Shown here: positions 6,313 through 15,590 of the stretch, one piece after another
How the letters are laid out: every line of letters begins with the position of its first letter
How positions within the stretch are numbered: position 1 is the first letter of the stretch
From: Clostridiales bacterium
GTDB taxonomy: Bacteria; Bacillota; Clostridia; Lachnospirales; Lachnospiraceae
Assembly (NCBI GenBank): GCA_018366495.1
Contig: JAGZHZ010000010.1
Coordinates: forward strand, 23,804 to 87,803
Reading direction: 5' to 3'
DNA: 64,000 nt
Program-made: the position numbers and the translations under genes
Notes under the pieces: model-generated
Told to the model about the DNA's origin: nothing
The model's database searches: none
Seen by the model: the letters and a program-made list of their open reading frames with translations, nothing else

Positions 6313-8319
6313 TTACCAGCGATAATAGCATACGATCGGCATTCCCGAATAAATATTTTCATAGATGATTTGCGCCGTATCGTACGGCAGATTAATACAG
6401 CCATGTGAACCGTTCGACACATAGATCTGTCCTCCAAACTCTCCTCTCCATGTCGCATCATGCAGACCGATTCCTCCGTTAAATGGCATCCAGTATGTGA
6501 CTGGCTGCACATAGTCCGGTCCGATCAGTGTTGCCGGCGACTGTTTGTAATACAGCGTGTATGTGCCCTCCGGAGTCGTCCTGTCTGTCAAAGTTAAATC
6601 TCCTGACACACATGGGCTTGATACAATCAGCTGTCCTCCCATATACAGATAAACATACTGATTTGTCAGATCTATTTCTACATAGTCATATCCTATGTCA
6701 CTGTTTTCAAAACTTGCTGCCTCCTGTGCAAAGATCGGTCTTCTTGTGCCTGTCTCACCGTTTGCAATCCATGCTTTGATCGCCTCTGCCTCACCGTACT
6801 GGTCAATCATCCAGCCATATCCGCTTCCGCCATACACCGTCACATACGTTCCGTCTGAAGTCAGAAATTCTCTCGGTTTATCGTATGTATCATATTTGGC
6901 TGCAAGCTGCGCAGTATATTCATAAATCTTCGCATCGTCCAGCGTGACAGAAGATGTCTCTTCATCAAAGATAATCCATGTTCTAATCATATCGTTCTTT
7001 AATTCCTCATAGTATGGACCAAACTCATAGATCACTTCCGCTTTCAGATAAGATGCAAGCTGGGAAGCTAAACTGTTTAATTCTTCTTTTTTTCGGATCT
7101 GTTTTTCGTAAATTCCTGCTTCTTTCCAGAAAGTTTCCATGTTGCCGCTTTCGATTGCCTTTTGCACACATCTGTTCAACACTTCTTTTGGCACTTCTTT
7201 TTCAATAGAAAGCTGATAGGTATCATATCCTGTTTCCTGCTGAATCTGAATTTCATACTGTCCTTTCGCCTTTACATTTTTCAGCAGAAGGCTATCATCC
7301 TGTGTGAGCATACTTCCAGTCGCAGCAGCGTTTCCTGAAGAGTCAAAGACAGTCATATTGACATGCTGATCTGTTCCTGTCTCATTCAGACGAATAACAT
7401 ACGATCCGCTTTCTTCCGGCGAGAAATAATACCGATTGATCTGATCTTCAAATTCCATTTGATCTTCTATTGTTCTGGCGTGTGAAATATCCTGTTTTTC
7501 TTTCTGGGCGCCGATTTTCAGTTTGTAATCGCCAATTCCCGTTTTCTGCATAACTTCAATCGTATACCGTTCTCCTGCAATCCATCCATCCGCCGTAATT
7601 CCCTGACCATTTTTCATTTCATCCTGCTCATACAGCACCGTCTCGTTCTGGTCTTTTACTGTTACTGAAAAGGAAGCATTTTCCTTTGCTCCGTCTATTT
7701 CAATCCGATATCGTCCGTCTGTATCAGTTTCAAGAGTATAACGGTTGCACTGATTTTTATATTCCATGCTGTCCTGAATTTCTGTATATCCAGAAATATC
7801 CTTTTCCGTTTTTTCGTAACAGATATCAATCTGATATGTCCCAAACTCCTTCTTCTGCTCGACTGTAATGAAATACGTCTCTCCCGCTTTTAGCTGCAGT
7901 GTGACAGATTCAGCGTTTTTGCATTCTTTTTCTCTTTCCGTTTTCTGTCCGGACAGACTTTGAACAGAGATGACAACAGACGCATTTTTTTTCATTTGCT
8001 CTGTCTCCAGCCGGTAGGTTCCGTCAACTGGAGGCGTCACAAGATATATATCCCTCTGTCCTTTTGTTTCCATATTTCCGCTTCTCGTTCCGATTCGCTC
8101 TTTTTTCATTGAAACGGTCTCTCCATCCTGAACAGCATGCTCCCAGTCTTCTTTTTCTATCTTTGGAATCTCCAGTTTTCTCTTCCGAATCTCCGGTATT
8201 TTTATGTACACTTCTTCCTGCAGATCTTGTGCCGTGTTTTTGGCTGCGTCCGTCTGTATTCCAAATGTTGTAAGCAATACTGCTAAAAAAATCCCCGTCT
8301 TTTTTATCTTTCGTTTCAT
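6313..8319 (-). CDS. Secreted L,D-transpeptidase with repeated beta-sandwich domains
   Basis: Probable cell-wall enzyme that makes 3-3 cross-links or attaches groups to peptidoglycan stems. It is 668 aa. A signal peptide or anchor covers about residues 1-25. About three related segments of ~100 residues follow (about 85-370); each has a tail like RYxxxxxxxGxYxIxI, as in bacterial pre-peptidase beta-sandwich domains. A helical region (about 380-490) resembles the peptidoglycan-binding domain often found before YkuD. The C-terminal YkuD domain carries the catalytic motif SHGCINLP (Cys about 641) and an upstream GLHDA. Its own promoter and terminator make it monocistronic. The substrate bond is inferred from family. 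The start codon sits very near GGGGAGG; AGAGG further up may be the real binding site. Confidence 0.92.
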   Translation of the reverse strand: MKRKIKKTGIFLAVLLTTFGIQTDAAKNTAQDLQEEVYIKIPEIRKRKLEIPKIEKEDWEHAVQDGETVSMKKERIGTRSGNMETKGQRDIYLVTPPVDGTYRLETEQMKKNASVVISVQSLSGQKTEREKECKNAESVTLQLKAGETYFITVEQKKEFGTYQIDICYEKTEKDISGYTEIQDSMEYKNQCNRYTLETDTDGRYRIEIDGAKENASFSVTVKDQNETVLYEQDEMKNGQGITADGWIAGERYTIEVMQKTGIGDYKLKIGAQKEKQDISHARTIEDQMEFEDQINRYYFSPEESGSYVIRLNETGTDQHVNMTVFDSSGNAAATGSMLTQDDSLLLKNVKAKGQYEIQIQQETGYDTYQLSIEKEVPKEVLNRCVQKAIESGNMETFWKEAGIYEKQIRKKEELNSLASQLASYLKAEVIYEFGPYYEELKNDMIRTWIIFDEETSSVTLDDAKIYEYTAQLAAKYDTYDKPREFLTSDGTYVTVYGGSGYGWMIDQYGEAEAIKAWIANGETGTRRPIFAQEAASFENSDIGYDYVEIDLTNQYVYLYMGGQLIVSSPCVSGDLTLTDRTTPEGTYTLYYKQSPATLIGPDYVQPVTYWMPFNGGIGLHDATWRGEFGGQIYVSNGSHGCINLPYDTAQIIYENIYSGMPIVCYYRW

Positions 8320-8360
8320 ACCTCCCCATCCTCTTTCTGTATATTATATTTGATTTTTAT

Positions 8361-8389
8361 ATTATACCAAATAATAGACGTTCTTCCAA
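8361..8389 (-). promoter_or_regulatory. Sigma-A promoter of the L,D-transpeptidase gene
   Basis: TTGGAA, 17 bases, TATAAT, about 40 bp upstream of the start codon. The rest of this 270 bp gap holds only AT-rich sequence and the terminator of the flavodiiron gene. Confidence 0.75.
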
Positions 8390-8528
8390 TTCCTTGCCGC
8401 TATTATTAATCGAATCTTAAGTTCTTTTTCAAAAAAACTAATTTTTTTCTAAAAATAGCATATTTCCCGCAAAAGAGGTTGTTTCTTCTGCTGCTGGAAT
8501 ATCATAAATTTTCGGACGGCTGAAGAAC

Positions 8529-8580
8529 AAAAAGAGACAGAAAAGCAATCTCCGTCTGATTTCTTTCCCGTCTCTTTTTT
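8529..8580 (-). terminator. Terminator of the flavodiiron gene
   Basis: Outer arms AAAAAGAGAC/GTCTCTTTTT with further inner pairing (AGAAA/TTTCT, AATC/GATT) just after the fprA stop. A T run follows on the minus strand. Confidence 0.8.
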
Positions 8581-8591
8581 GATTTTATATT

Positions 8592-9755
8592 TTATTTTGC
8601 CAGCAGTGCCTCTGCCATCTCTTCCATCGCTGTAATCGTCTCTGGTTTTACTGTAGATTTGATTGTCACGACTGGTTCACAGATTGTGATATTTTTCATT
8701 CCTTCAAAATATGCTCTCATCAGTTTTCCAGACATTGGCGCCCAGGAACCATTCTCCATGATCGCTACTTTTCTGTTCTGATATGCCTTGATTTTCAGAT
8801 GATACAGAAAGTCTTCCATGCAAGGGAACAAGGAAGCATCGTATGTCGGACACGCCACTACCAGTTTGTCAAAACGGTAGGCATCTGCTACTGCTTGTGC
8901 GAGATCGTCTCTGGCAAGATCATAGGAAACTACAGATACTCCTTTTTCTCTTAACATCTCTCCCAGTTTCTTTGCAGCACCTGCTGTATTTCCATGAATC
9001 GAAGCGTATGCGATCACAACGCCTTCTTCCTCCGGCTCATATCCGCTCCATTTTAAATATTTTTCTATATAGAAGCCAAGATTCTCTTTCAGAATTGGTC
9101 CATGCAGAGGGCAGATTGTCTGGATATCCAATCCGGCTGCTTTTTTCAGAAGTGTCTGCACCTGTGTACCATATTTGCCGACAATATTAATAAAATAGCG
9201 GCGTGCTTCCGCAGTCCAGTCTTCTTCTGTGTCAAGCGCTCCAAACTTTCCAAACCCATCCGCAGAAAATAAGATTTTTTCAGAGGATTCATACTCTACC
9301 ATAACTTCAGGCCAATGTACCATCGGAGCCATCACAAAATGAAGAGTATGCGTTCCCAAACTTAATGTATCTCCCTCTTTTACAGTAACCATTCTCTGTG
9401 CTAAGTCAATGGTAAAAAACTGGTTCAGCATCGCAGCTGCTTTTACGCTGAGAACTACTTTCGCATTCGGATACTTTTCAGCAAAAAGCTGAATATTTCC
9501 TGCATGATCCGGTTCCAGATGAGATACAATCAGATAATCTGGTGTCTTTCCATCCAGAACGGCTTCCAGATTGTCTATCCATTGGTCTGTTGCTCTTTTG
9601 TCCACTGTATCCATCACAGCAATTTTCTCATCTAAAATCACATAAGAATTGTAAGACACTCCGTTTGGAACTTTATACTGGCTTTCAAACAGATCAATTG
9701 TCTTATCATCCACACCAACATATTTTACTGCATCAGAAATTACTACATTTTTCAA
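8592..9755 (-). CDS. fprA: Flavodiiron protein (A-type, oxygen/NO reductase)
   Basis: Soluble diiron-flavin enzyme that reduces O2 to water or NO to N2O, protecting anaerobes. The N-terminal metallo-beta-lactamase-like domain holds the diiron motif HLEPDHAG and later ligands around VHWPEVM, SADGFG and CPLHGP. The C-terminal flavodoxin domain has the FMN loop ASIHGNTAG. It is 387 aa when begun at the TTG at 9755, which sits eight bases after GAGGAGG; the open frame extends 37 codons further but without a binding site and over its own promoter. It is followed by a terminator and seems to be transcribed alone. No rubredoxin gene is adjacent. It could equally be annotated as an FprA-family A-type flavoprotein. 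Confidence 0.93.
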   Translation of the reverse strand: MKNVVISDAVKYVGVDDKTIDLFESQYKVPNGVSYNSYVILDEKIAVMDTVDKRATDQWIDNLEAVLDGKTPDYLIVSHLEPDHAGNIQLFAEKYPNAKVVLSVKAAAMLNQFFTIDLAQRMVTVKEGDTLSLGTHTLHFVMAPMVHWPEVMVEYESSEKILFSADGFGKFGALDTEEDWTAEARRYFINIVGKYGTQVQTLLKKAAGLDIQTICPLHGPILKENLGFYIEKYLKWSGYEPEEEGVVIAYASIHGNTAGAAKKLGEMLREKGVSVVSYDLARDDLAQAVADAYRFDKLVVACPTYDASLFPCMEDFLYHLKIKAYQNRKVAIMENGSWAPMSGKLMRAYFEGMKNITICEPVVTIKSTVKPETITAMEEMAEALLAK

Positions 9756-9821
9756 TGTTCTTTCCTCCTCTTGTCTTGTTTCGATATCTTGGCATCGTAT
9801 TTTATTTCTGCCGTCTATCGC

Positions 9822-9850
9822 ATTATACCGTATCTGGCTCCATTTTTCCA
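9822..9850 (-). promoter_or_regulatory. Promoter of the flavodiiron gene, next to the 3' end of psd
   Basis: TGGAAA, 17 bases, TATAAT, ending about 65 bp before the TTG start. The -35 box is only a few bases beyond the psd stop codon. Confidence 0.6.
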
Positions 9851-9853
9851 TCC

Positions 9854-10723
9854 TTAATTTTGACAACTTTTTCCTAATCTCTGTCCCATCTGAACCTTTG
9901 TCTCAATTCCTTTTCTGGTATTGGCCAAAAAAGTCTCTTCCAAGGCAATCCTGTCTTTCTGAATAAACAGAATAATCGTAGATCCTCCAAACTCGAAATA
10001 TCCTTTTTCTTCTCCTTTTCGGACAATCCCTTCTTCTTTTTCATTACAGATTCTTCCAACCATCAATGCTCCGACTTCCATCTGCACCAAAGTGCCAAAC
10101 ATCCTTGTTTTTAGCAGAGTATATTCTCTTGCATTCTGTTTAAAAACAGGAACAGATTCAACTGCAATCGGATTTACTGTATGAAATTTTCCCGGAATAT
10201 AATAATTGCATGATTTATATCCTGATGCTGGGTAACAGTAGCGGTGATAATCCTCCACAGACAGACGAATCACCACGGCATATCCACCTAAAAAACGCTC
10301 AGCCAGCTTTTGGCTGTCCAATAACTGTCTCAGGGAATATGTGCTGTGTTTGATCTCAAAGCAAGACTTTTCATCAATCGGATATGCCAGAACTTTTCCA
10401 TCAGAAGGACTGACCAGAATCTCTTCTCTTGTATCCATAAGCCGTTCTGACGGCTTGATTTTCCTTGTAAAAAAATCATTGTAACAGCGATATCGGCATT
10501 TTTCATACGGCGTCATGTCGATACCGGCTCCCTTGATAAACGGTCTGATCAGCCATCTGGATAAACGGCTGTCCAGAAATTTTCCGCATACGACAGAGAA
10601 TGCCGGCTGTACGAGAGGTTTCAGAGCCATTCTTCCCCAGACCGTCGTATATAATGTTTTTAAAATTTTATCCTGAAGATTTTCTTTCTCGCAGATTGTT
10701 CCGTCAAGCTCCTGATATTTCAT
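9854..10723 (-). CDS. psd: Phosphatidylserine decarboxylase
   Basis: Converts phosphatidylserine to phosphatidylethanolamine at the membrane. It is 289 aa. The self-cleavage site that makes the pyruvoyl prosthetic group is visible as FGGST (about residue 246), and the DYHRYCYP motif (about residue 150) supplies the conserved His and Asp. SPSDGKV (about 110) is also typical. It follows pssA by 33 bp, so both steps from CDP-diacylglycerol to phosphatidylethanolamine are in one operon with two membrane proteins upstream. The start follows AGGAAAGGAAG. Confidence 0.94.
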   Translation of the reverse strand: MKYQELDGTICEKENLQDKILKTLYTTVWGRMALKPLVQPAFSVVCGKFLDSRLSRWLIRPFIKGAGIDMTPYEKCRYRCYNDFFTRKIKPSERLMDTREEILVSPSDGKVLAYPIDEKSCFEIKHSTYSLRQLLDSQKLAERFLGGYAVVIRLSVEDYHRYCYPASGYKSCNYYIPGKFHTVNPIAVESVPVFKQNAREYTLLKTRMFGTLVQMEVGALMVGRICNEKEEGIVRKGEEKGYFEFGGSTIILFIQKDRIALEETFLANTRKGIETKVQMGQRLGKSCQN

Positions 10724-10756
10724 CTTATCTTCCTTTCCTGAACAAATAGCAGTTCT

Positions 10757-11386
10757 TTAAAATACATGAAGCAATTTTGCCAAAATCACCACGCCAAGTC
10801 CGATAAACACTGCCATCATCTTATTCCCCGGTTTATAGACCTTGATATTGCTCACAAATAAAATAGCAACTGCCACCATCACACCGATCAGCACCCGTAA
10901 ATAAACTACATTTCCAAAATAAGGGCGCATCAGATATACAAGTGGAAAAATAATGGCAATGGATGTCACTGGCAGACCCTGATAATATTTTCGGACCTGA
11001 TGAGTTTCCTTCTGGCGTTTTTCTTCCATCACATTAAAATATCCGAGACGGATCACTGCTGCAAGAACATATAAACACATTGCGCTCATTCCCCAGAATC
11101 CTCTGAGTCCCAGCCCATATCCCAGAAAAGCTGGAAATGCTCCAAAGCAGATCAGATCACATAAGGAATCAATCTGTATGCCAAACTGTTTTTCATCTTC
11201 TGTCCTGTCCATTGCTCTTGCTACCTTTCCATCCAGCATATCACAGATACCTGAAATTACAAGACATGCAATCGCCGTTCCAAATTTCCCTTCCAAAGCC
11301 TGCGTCATTCCAATGACAGAGCTGATCAGCCCCAGATACGTTAAAATGACAGAATAATTATAAAATCCTATCCACAAAGTCTTCAT
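10757..11386 (-). CDS. pssA: CDP-diacylglycerol-serine O-phosphatidyltransferase
   Basis: Makes phosphatidylserine from CDP-diacylglycerol and serine. It is a 209 aa polytopic membrane protein with the CDP-alcohol phosphotransferase signature: DGKVAR (about 51-56), then GIQIDSLCD, with the catalytic aspartates visible. Spacing inside the motif is three residues longer than the classic DG-x2-AR-x8-G form. It overlaps the upstream flippase-like gene by four bases (ATGA), indicating coupling, and is followed by psd. Confidence 0.92.
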   Translation of the reverse strand: MKTLWIGFYNYSVILTYLGLISSVIGMTQALEGKFGTAIACLVISGICDMLDGKVARAMDRTEDEKQFGIQIDSLCDLICFGAFPAFLGYGLGLRGFWGMSAMCLYVLAAVIRLGYFNVMEEKRQKETHQVRKYYQGLPVTSIAIIFPLVYLMRPYFGNVVYLRVLIGVMVAVAILFVSNIKVYKPGNKMMAVFIGLGVVILAKLLHVF

Positions 11387-12441
11387 GCTCCTTCCCTCAT
11401 CCTGCGTCTTTTTTCTGACGCGCGAGTAATTGTAATATGTGTATAAATCGTCACAGCTGCACTGATCAAAATCAAAGCATAATAACTGATCCCTCTGCTT
11501 AAAAGCAGACCGGAATAAATACTGCTTCCAAAAATCGGTCCAAACATGGAAAGAAATAGCGTTTCACTTGCACCGACTCCGCCAGGAAGAGGAAGCATAT
11601 CAACCGCCACGGAAATAACAGCCTGCAGTAATACGATGTCTGTCCAGTTTGCCCCACGCAGCCCCAGAGAACAGTACACCAGATAAGTCACAAAAAACAG
11701 AATAAATCTCTGTAAAATTGAGAGCAGCAATACGTTTATAATCACCATTTTATGTGACTTAAAATAATCCGAAGCTTTTCCATATTTGTCCATTGCTTTT
11801 GACAATTTTTCTAATCTGGATTCACGATGTTTCATCACATGAAATTTTACCAGAATATTATGACCTAAAATCATCAGTTTTTTTGTCAGTCCCGGCATAA
11901 ATACGAGAATCATCATAAAAGCAATACAGCCCACATTCAACAAAAGTCCCAGATAAAAGAAAAATTTTGTTTTTGCCATATAGGTTGAAATCAAATCATG
12001 ATGAAATAAAATCACTCCTGCGCCTACCACAACCAGTACAAATTTATACGCAATCGTTACAATCATCAGCACCAGAGTAGAAATCGACACATCAATATTT
12101 TCTTTACTCATATAATAAATCTGTGCTGGCTGTCCCCCGCTTGCTGAAGGGGTGATACAACTGTAAAAAAATCCGACAAAACTATATTTTATGCAATGGA
12201 TAAATGGCGCATGAATTTTTAAAGAACGCATCATGTAAAAGATGATCGTAGATTCTCCGCTTACAAAAAAGACAACCAGAATCACTCCTGCACATAAATA
12301 TAATTTGTTCGCTTTCTGTATGGAATCCCAGATTCCTCCCAGTTCCTGATCTTTAAATAAAAGGAAAAATGTACCCACGCAAAGCAAAATCAAAAATAAT
12401 ATCTGGAAGATATTTTTTTTATTTTTCTTTAAGAAATTCAC
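11383..12441 (-). CDS. YbhN/lysylphosphatidylglycerol-synthase-type membrane protein (flippase-like)
   Basis: Polytopic membrane protein of the UPF0104/LPG_synthase_TM family, about 352 aa with around eight hydrophobic segments and no aminoacyl-transferase domain. Relatives include the flippase half of MprF. The family motif near the C-terminus is visible as LPLPGGVGASE, and SASGGQPAQIYYM is the conserved central loop. I start it at the GTG at 12441, five bases after AGAAGG; a GTG eight codons upstream lacks a binding site. It overlaps pssA by four bases, so a role in moving the lipids made by this operon is plausible but inferred. Confidence 0.85.
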   Translation of the reverse strand: MNFLKKNKKNIFQILFLILLCVGTFFLLFKDQELGGIWDSIQKANKLYLCAGVILVVFFVSGESTIIFYMMRSLKIHAPFIHCIKYSFVGFFYSCITPSASGGQPAQIYYMSKENIDVSISTLVLMIVTIAYKFVLVVVGAGVILFHHDLISTYMAKTKFFFYLGLLLNVGCIAFMMILVFMPGLTKKLMILGHNILVKFHVMKHRESRLEKLSKAMDKYGKASDYFKSHKMVIINVLLLSILQRFILFFVTYLVYCSLGLRGANWTDIVLLQAVISVAVDMLPLPGGVGASETLFLSMFGPIFGSSIYSGLLLSRGISYYALILISAAVTIYTHITITRASEKRRRMREGA

Positions 12442-12491
12442 TTTCGCCTTCTTTCTCCTTCCCACCTTTTAAAGAGTTAAAAAACTCCCTT

Positions 12492-13190
12492 TCATGATTT
12501 TAACAGTAAATTTGAAATCTTACAATTACATTTTTCAAAAACAGCCATAAATTTTAAATAATAATTCTTCTTATTTGCCAGATAATACGATCCTTCCGCC
12601 AGTAAAATTCCCCCTGCAATGTCAATCAGATAGTGCTGCTTCGTAAATTGAGTGGAAGCGCACACAAGAAGCGCAAAAATGCAGGAAAAAATCCGATACC
12701 ATTTTGGTATCTTTTTTTCACCCCGGATTGTGATAAAGCAAAACCAGCTCACAAGACAATGAATCGACGGAAATAAATTTGTCGGCTGATCCATCTCATA
12801 TAATCGGTTCATCAAAAGTGCACTGAGTGAATTTCCTGCGATCTCGGGTCTTATATTTGTCGTTGGAAAGAAAATAAAAATCAGCCCGCAAACTAATCTT
12901 GTCGGCATTTCTGCTGCGACAAAGCGATAAAAATGTTCCTTTCCCAAATGGGCAGCCATGATGTAGTTGATTCCCCAAAACAGGTAACATCCGAAGTAAA
13001 TATAGACAAACTCCGGAATTACAGGGATCGCCTGATCCAGCTTTGTTGTCAGGTCATAATGATGCCATCCTTTTGTGATCTGTGCAGCCCCAAAATAAAC
13101 AAGCGAATTCCATGTAAAAATCGCAATCAGCGGAATAATACTGTACAATTTAATCCAAGGATCTATATATTTTTTTAGCCATGTTTTCAT
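12492..13190 (-). CDS. PAP2-superfamily membrane phosphatase/transferase, Aur1-like
   Basis: Polytopic membrane protein of 232 aa. The PAP2 catalytic motifs are NLFPSIHCLVSW (about 140) and TQFTKQHYLIDIAGG (about 186), giving the two His and the Asp of the active site. A TTNIRPE segment before the first motif and the topology resemble inositol-phosphorylceramide-synthase (Aur1) type members, which transfer lipid head groups, rather than simple phosphatidate phosphatases. The start is the ATG at 13190 after GGGAGG; the ATG four codons earlier overlaps that site. It is the first gene of the pssA-psd operon. Its precise substrate cannot be told from sequence. Confidence 0.85.
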   Translation of the reverse strand: MKTWLKKYIDPWIKLYSIIPLIAIFTWNSLVYFGAAQITKGWHHYDLTTKLDQAIPVIPEFVYIYFGCYLFWGINYIMAAHLGKEHFYRFVAAEMPTRLVCGLIFIFFPTTNIRPEIAGNSLSALLMNRLYEMDQPTNLFPSIHCLVSWFCFITIRGEKKIPKWYRIFSCIFALLVCASTQFTKQHYLIDIAGGILLAEGSYYLANKKNYYLKFMAVFEKCNCKISNLLLKS

Positions 13191-13255
13191 TTTTCCTCCC
13201 ATCCCACGCTTCCTGCTTCTTTATTTTCTATTTTCCCACCTTACTGTCTGAAAAC

Positions 13256-13302
13256 AAAAAAAGCAGAAATGCCAAAGTCTGATCCAGCATTCCCGCTTTT
13301 TC
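13256..13302 (-). terminator. Terminator of the threonine ammonia-lyase gene
   Basis: Arms pair over about 15 bases when G-U pairs are allowed (GCGGGAATGC with GCATTTCTGC in the RNA) and end in a T run. It lies about 100 bp after the ilvA stop. Confidence 0.75.
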
Positions 13303-13406
13303 TGTTTTCGTCATTTGGTTATTCTATTCCGTCTCTTTTTCTGCCAAAGACTACTATTTCATTTGTCCACACTCTTTTAGTCCTGGAAACGGATCTTAAA
13401 TAATTT

Positions 13407-14618
13407 TTATAAGTTCGGACGAATTAATTTCGGTCGATATCCCTGTTCTTTTAATGCTTCTACAATCTTTGCCTTATGATCTGTGCCAAAAGCTTCCAGC
13501 GTAATCTTTAATTCTACCGCTGCATTGCGATTTGTGCTGACAAACTGGTTATGATCCAGTTTAATTACATTTCCCTGTGCTTCCGCAATCACAGATGCCA
13601 CTCTGACTAATTCACCCGGCTTATCCGGAAGAAGAACAGATACGGTAAAGATACGGTCTCTCTGGATCAGGCCATGCTGAACTACAGAAGCCATTGTGAT
13701 GACATCCATATTTCCGCCGCTTAAGACAGAGACAATTTTTTTGCCTTTTACGGAAAGATGTTTTAAAGCTGCCACTGTCAAAAGTCCTGAGTTTTCTACA
13801 ATCATTTTATGATTTTCAACCATATCGAGAAATGCAACAATCAATTCATCATCTTCCACTGTGATGATTTCATCCAGATTTTCCTGAAGATAAGGGAAAA
13901 TATTTGTTCCCGGCGTCTTTACTGCTGTACCGTCAGCGATTGTGCTGACAGAAGGAAGTGTTGTCACTTTTCCCTCTTCAAATGAACATTGGAGACAATT
14001 TGCGCCTGCAGGCTCTACGCCAATCACCTTGATTTTTGGATTTAACATTTTGGCAAGTGTGGAGACACCCGTGGCAAGTCCGCCTCCGCCTACCGGAACC
14101 AAAATATAATCAACGAGCGGAAGTTCTTTAAAAATCTCCATTGCTATCGTTCCCTGGCCTGTCGCCACAGCCAGATCATCAAATGGATGAATAAAAGTAT
14201 AGCCTTCTTTTTCAGCCAACTCATATGCATATGCGCATGCTTCATCATATACATTTCCATATAAGACAACTTCTGCACCATAGCTCTTTGTGCGGTTTAC
14301 TTTAATCAGCGGAGTCGTTGTAGGCATTACAATCACTGCCTTTACGCCGTATTCTTTTGCTGCGTATGCCACACCCTGCGCATGGTTTCCAGCTGATGCC
14401 GTAATTAAGCCATGCTGTTTTTCTTCTTCGCTCAATGTACTGATCTTATAATATGCACCGCGGATTTTGTACGCCCCTGTCACCTGCATATTTTCTGGCT
14501 TTAAAAACACTCGGTTTCCCGTCTGCGCACTCAGATATGGACTGTAAATCAGCTTTGTCTCCTGTGTGACTTTTTGTACAATCTCTGCAGCTTCTTCAAA
14601 TTTCTCCAATGTTAACAT
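13407..14618 (-). CDS. ilvA: Threonine ammonia-lyase (threonine dehydratase) with ACT domain
   Basis: PLP enzyme that deaminates threonine to 2-oxobutyrate, feeding isoleucine synthesis or catabolism. It is 403 aa. The PLP lysine is in GAYKIRGAYY (about residue 51), the SAGNHAQG and glycine-rich VGGGGLATG loops bind the cofactor, and a C-terminal ACT domain (about 325-400) begins TVSVLLPDKPGELVRV. The single short ACT domain fits the TdcB-like subgroup better than the long biosynthetic IlvA, so whether it is anabolic or catabolic is open. It starts 27 bp after ftsY and has its own terminator, but no isoleucine genes are adjacent. Confidence 0.92.
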   Translation of the reverse strand: MLTLEKFEEAAEIVQKVTQETKLIYSPYLSAQTGNRVFLKPENMQVTGAYKIRGAYYKISTLSEEEKQHGLITASAGNHAQGVAYAAKEYGVKAVIVMPTTTPLIKVNRTKSYGAEVVLYGNVYDEACAYAYELAEKEGYTFIHPFDDLAVATGQGTIAMEIFKELPLVDYILVPVGGGGLATGVSTLAKMLNPKIKVIGVEPAGANCLQCSFEEGKVTTLPSVSTIADGTAVKTPGTNIFPYLQENLDEIITVEDDELIVAFLDMVENHKMIVENSGLLTVAALKHLSVKGKKIVSVLSGGNMDVITMASVVQHGLIQRDRIFTVSVLLPDKPGELVRVASVIAEAQGNVIKLDHNQFVSTNRNAAVELKITLEAFGTDHKAKIVEALKEQGYRPKLIRPNL

Positions 14619-14644
14619 CTTTCGTCATCCTTTCCTTCTCATGT

Positions 14645-15580
14645 CTACTCCTGCGGCTTTACATCAAACAAAGCATTCACAAATTCATCTGAATCAAATT
14701 TCTGTAAGTCGTCAATACTCTCTCCCACACCTATATATTTAACCGGGATGCCCAGCTCAGAATGGATTGCAACTGCAATTCCTCCCTTTGCTGTCCCGTC
14801 CAGCTTTGTCAGGATAATACCTGTGATGTCGGCAACGTCTTTAAATTCCCTGGCCTGAGCCAGTGCATTCTGCCCTGTTGTTCCGTCCAGAACGACCAGT
14901 GTTTCTCTGTATGCTTCCGGATATTCCCGTTCTAAAATCCGGTTTATTTTTCCAAGTTCTGCCATTAAATTCTTTTTATTGTGCAGTCTCCCTGCAGTAT
15001 CGCACAGCAGCACGTCTGCATGTCTTGCTTTTGCCGCTGATACCGCATCATAGACAACAGATGCCGGATCAGATCCTTCCTGTCCGCCAATCATTTCAAC
15101 TCCCGCACGGTTTGCCCATTCAGAAAGCTGTTCTCCTGCCGCAGCGCGAAACGTATCGGCAGCTGCCAGAATAACTTTCTTTCCCTGATCTTTCAATTTA
15201 CCTGCCAGTTTTCCAACGCTCGTCGTTTTTCCTACACCGTTGACGCCGATCACCAGCACAACAGATTTTCTGTTTTCAAATTCATATGCCGTCTCACCGA
15301 CATTCATCTCTTCTTTAATACTGTCAATAAGCAACTGCTTGCACTGCACCGGATCTTTAATCTTCTGTTCTTTGACCTTTCTTTTTAAGTCCTCAATAAT
15401 GGAAGTCGTGGCATTGATTCCCAGATCTCCCATGATCAAAATCTCCTCGATTTCTTCGTAAAAATCATCATCAATACTGGAAAATCCGCTGAAAATCGAG
15501 TCAATTCCTTTTACAATATTCTCTCTTGTCTTGGAAAGCCCTTCCACCAGCCTCTTAAAAAAGCCTTTTTTCTCTCCCAT
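14645..15580 (-). CDS. ftsY: Signal recognition particle receptor FtsY
   Basis: Membrane-associated GTPase that receives the Ffh/ribosome complex for cotranslational insertion. It is 311 aa with a very short A region, as in many Firmicutes. The N domain begins GFFKRLVEGLSKTRENI; G-domain motifs are GVNGVGKTTS (about 112), DTFRAAA, DTAGRL and TKLDGTAKGG. The start is the ATG at 15580 after AGGAGGAG; the longer frame lies within smc. It follows smc by ten bases, the standard rnc-smc-ftsY order. Confidence 0.96.
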   Translation of the reverse strand: MGEKKGFFKRLVEGLSKTRENIVKGIDSIFSGFSSIDDDFYEEIEEILIMGDLGINATTSIIEDLKRKVKEQKIKDPVQCKQLLIDSIKEEMNVGETAYEFENRKSVVLVIGVNGVGKTTSVGKLAGKLKDQGKKVILAAADTFRAAAGEQLSEWANRAGVEMIGGQEGSDPASVVYDAVSAAKARHADVLLCDTAGRLHNKKNLMAELGKINRILEREYPEAYRETLVVLDGTTGQNALAQAREFKDVADITGIILTKLDGTAKGGIAVAIHSELGIPVKYIGVGESIDDLQKFDSDEFVNALFDVKPQE

Positions 15581-15590
15581 TTTTCTCCTC

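Noticed and set aside
8438..8521. Possible short peptide on the minus strand ending SFAGNMLFLEKN
   Set aside because: No ribosome binding site or proper start codon; it starts inside the fprA terminator. Listed only because its residue content looked peptide-like.
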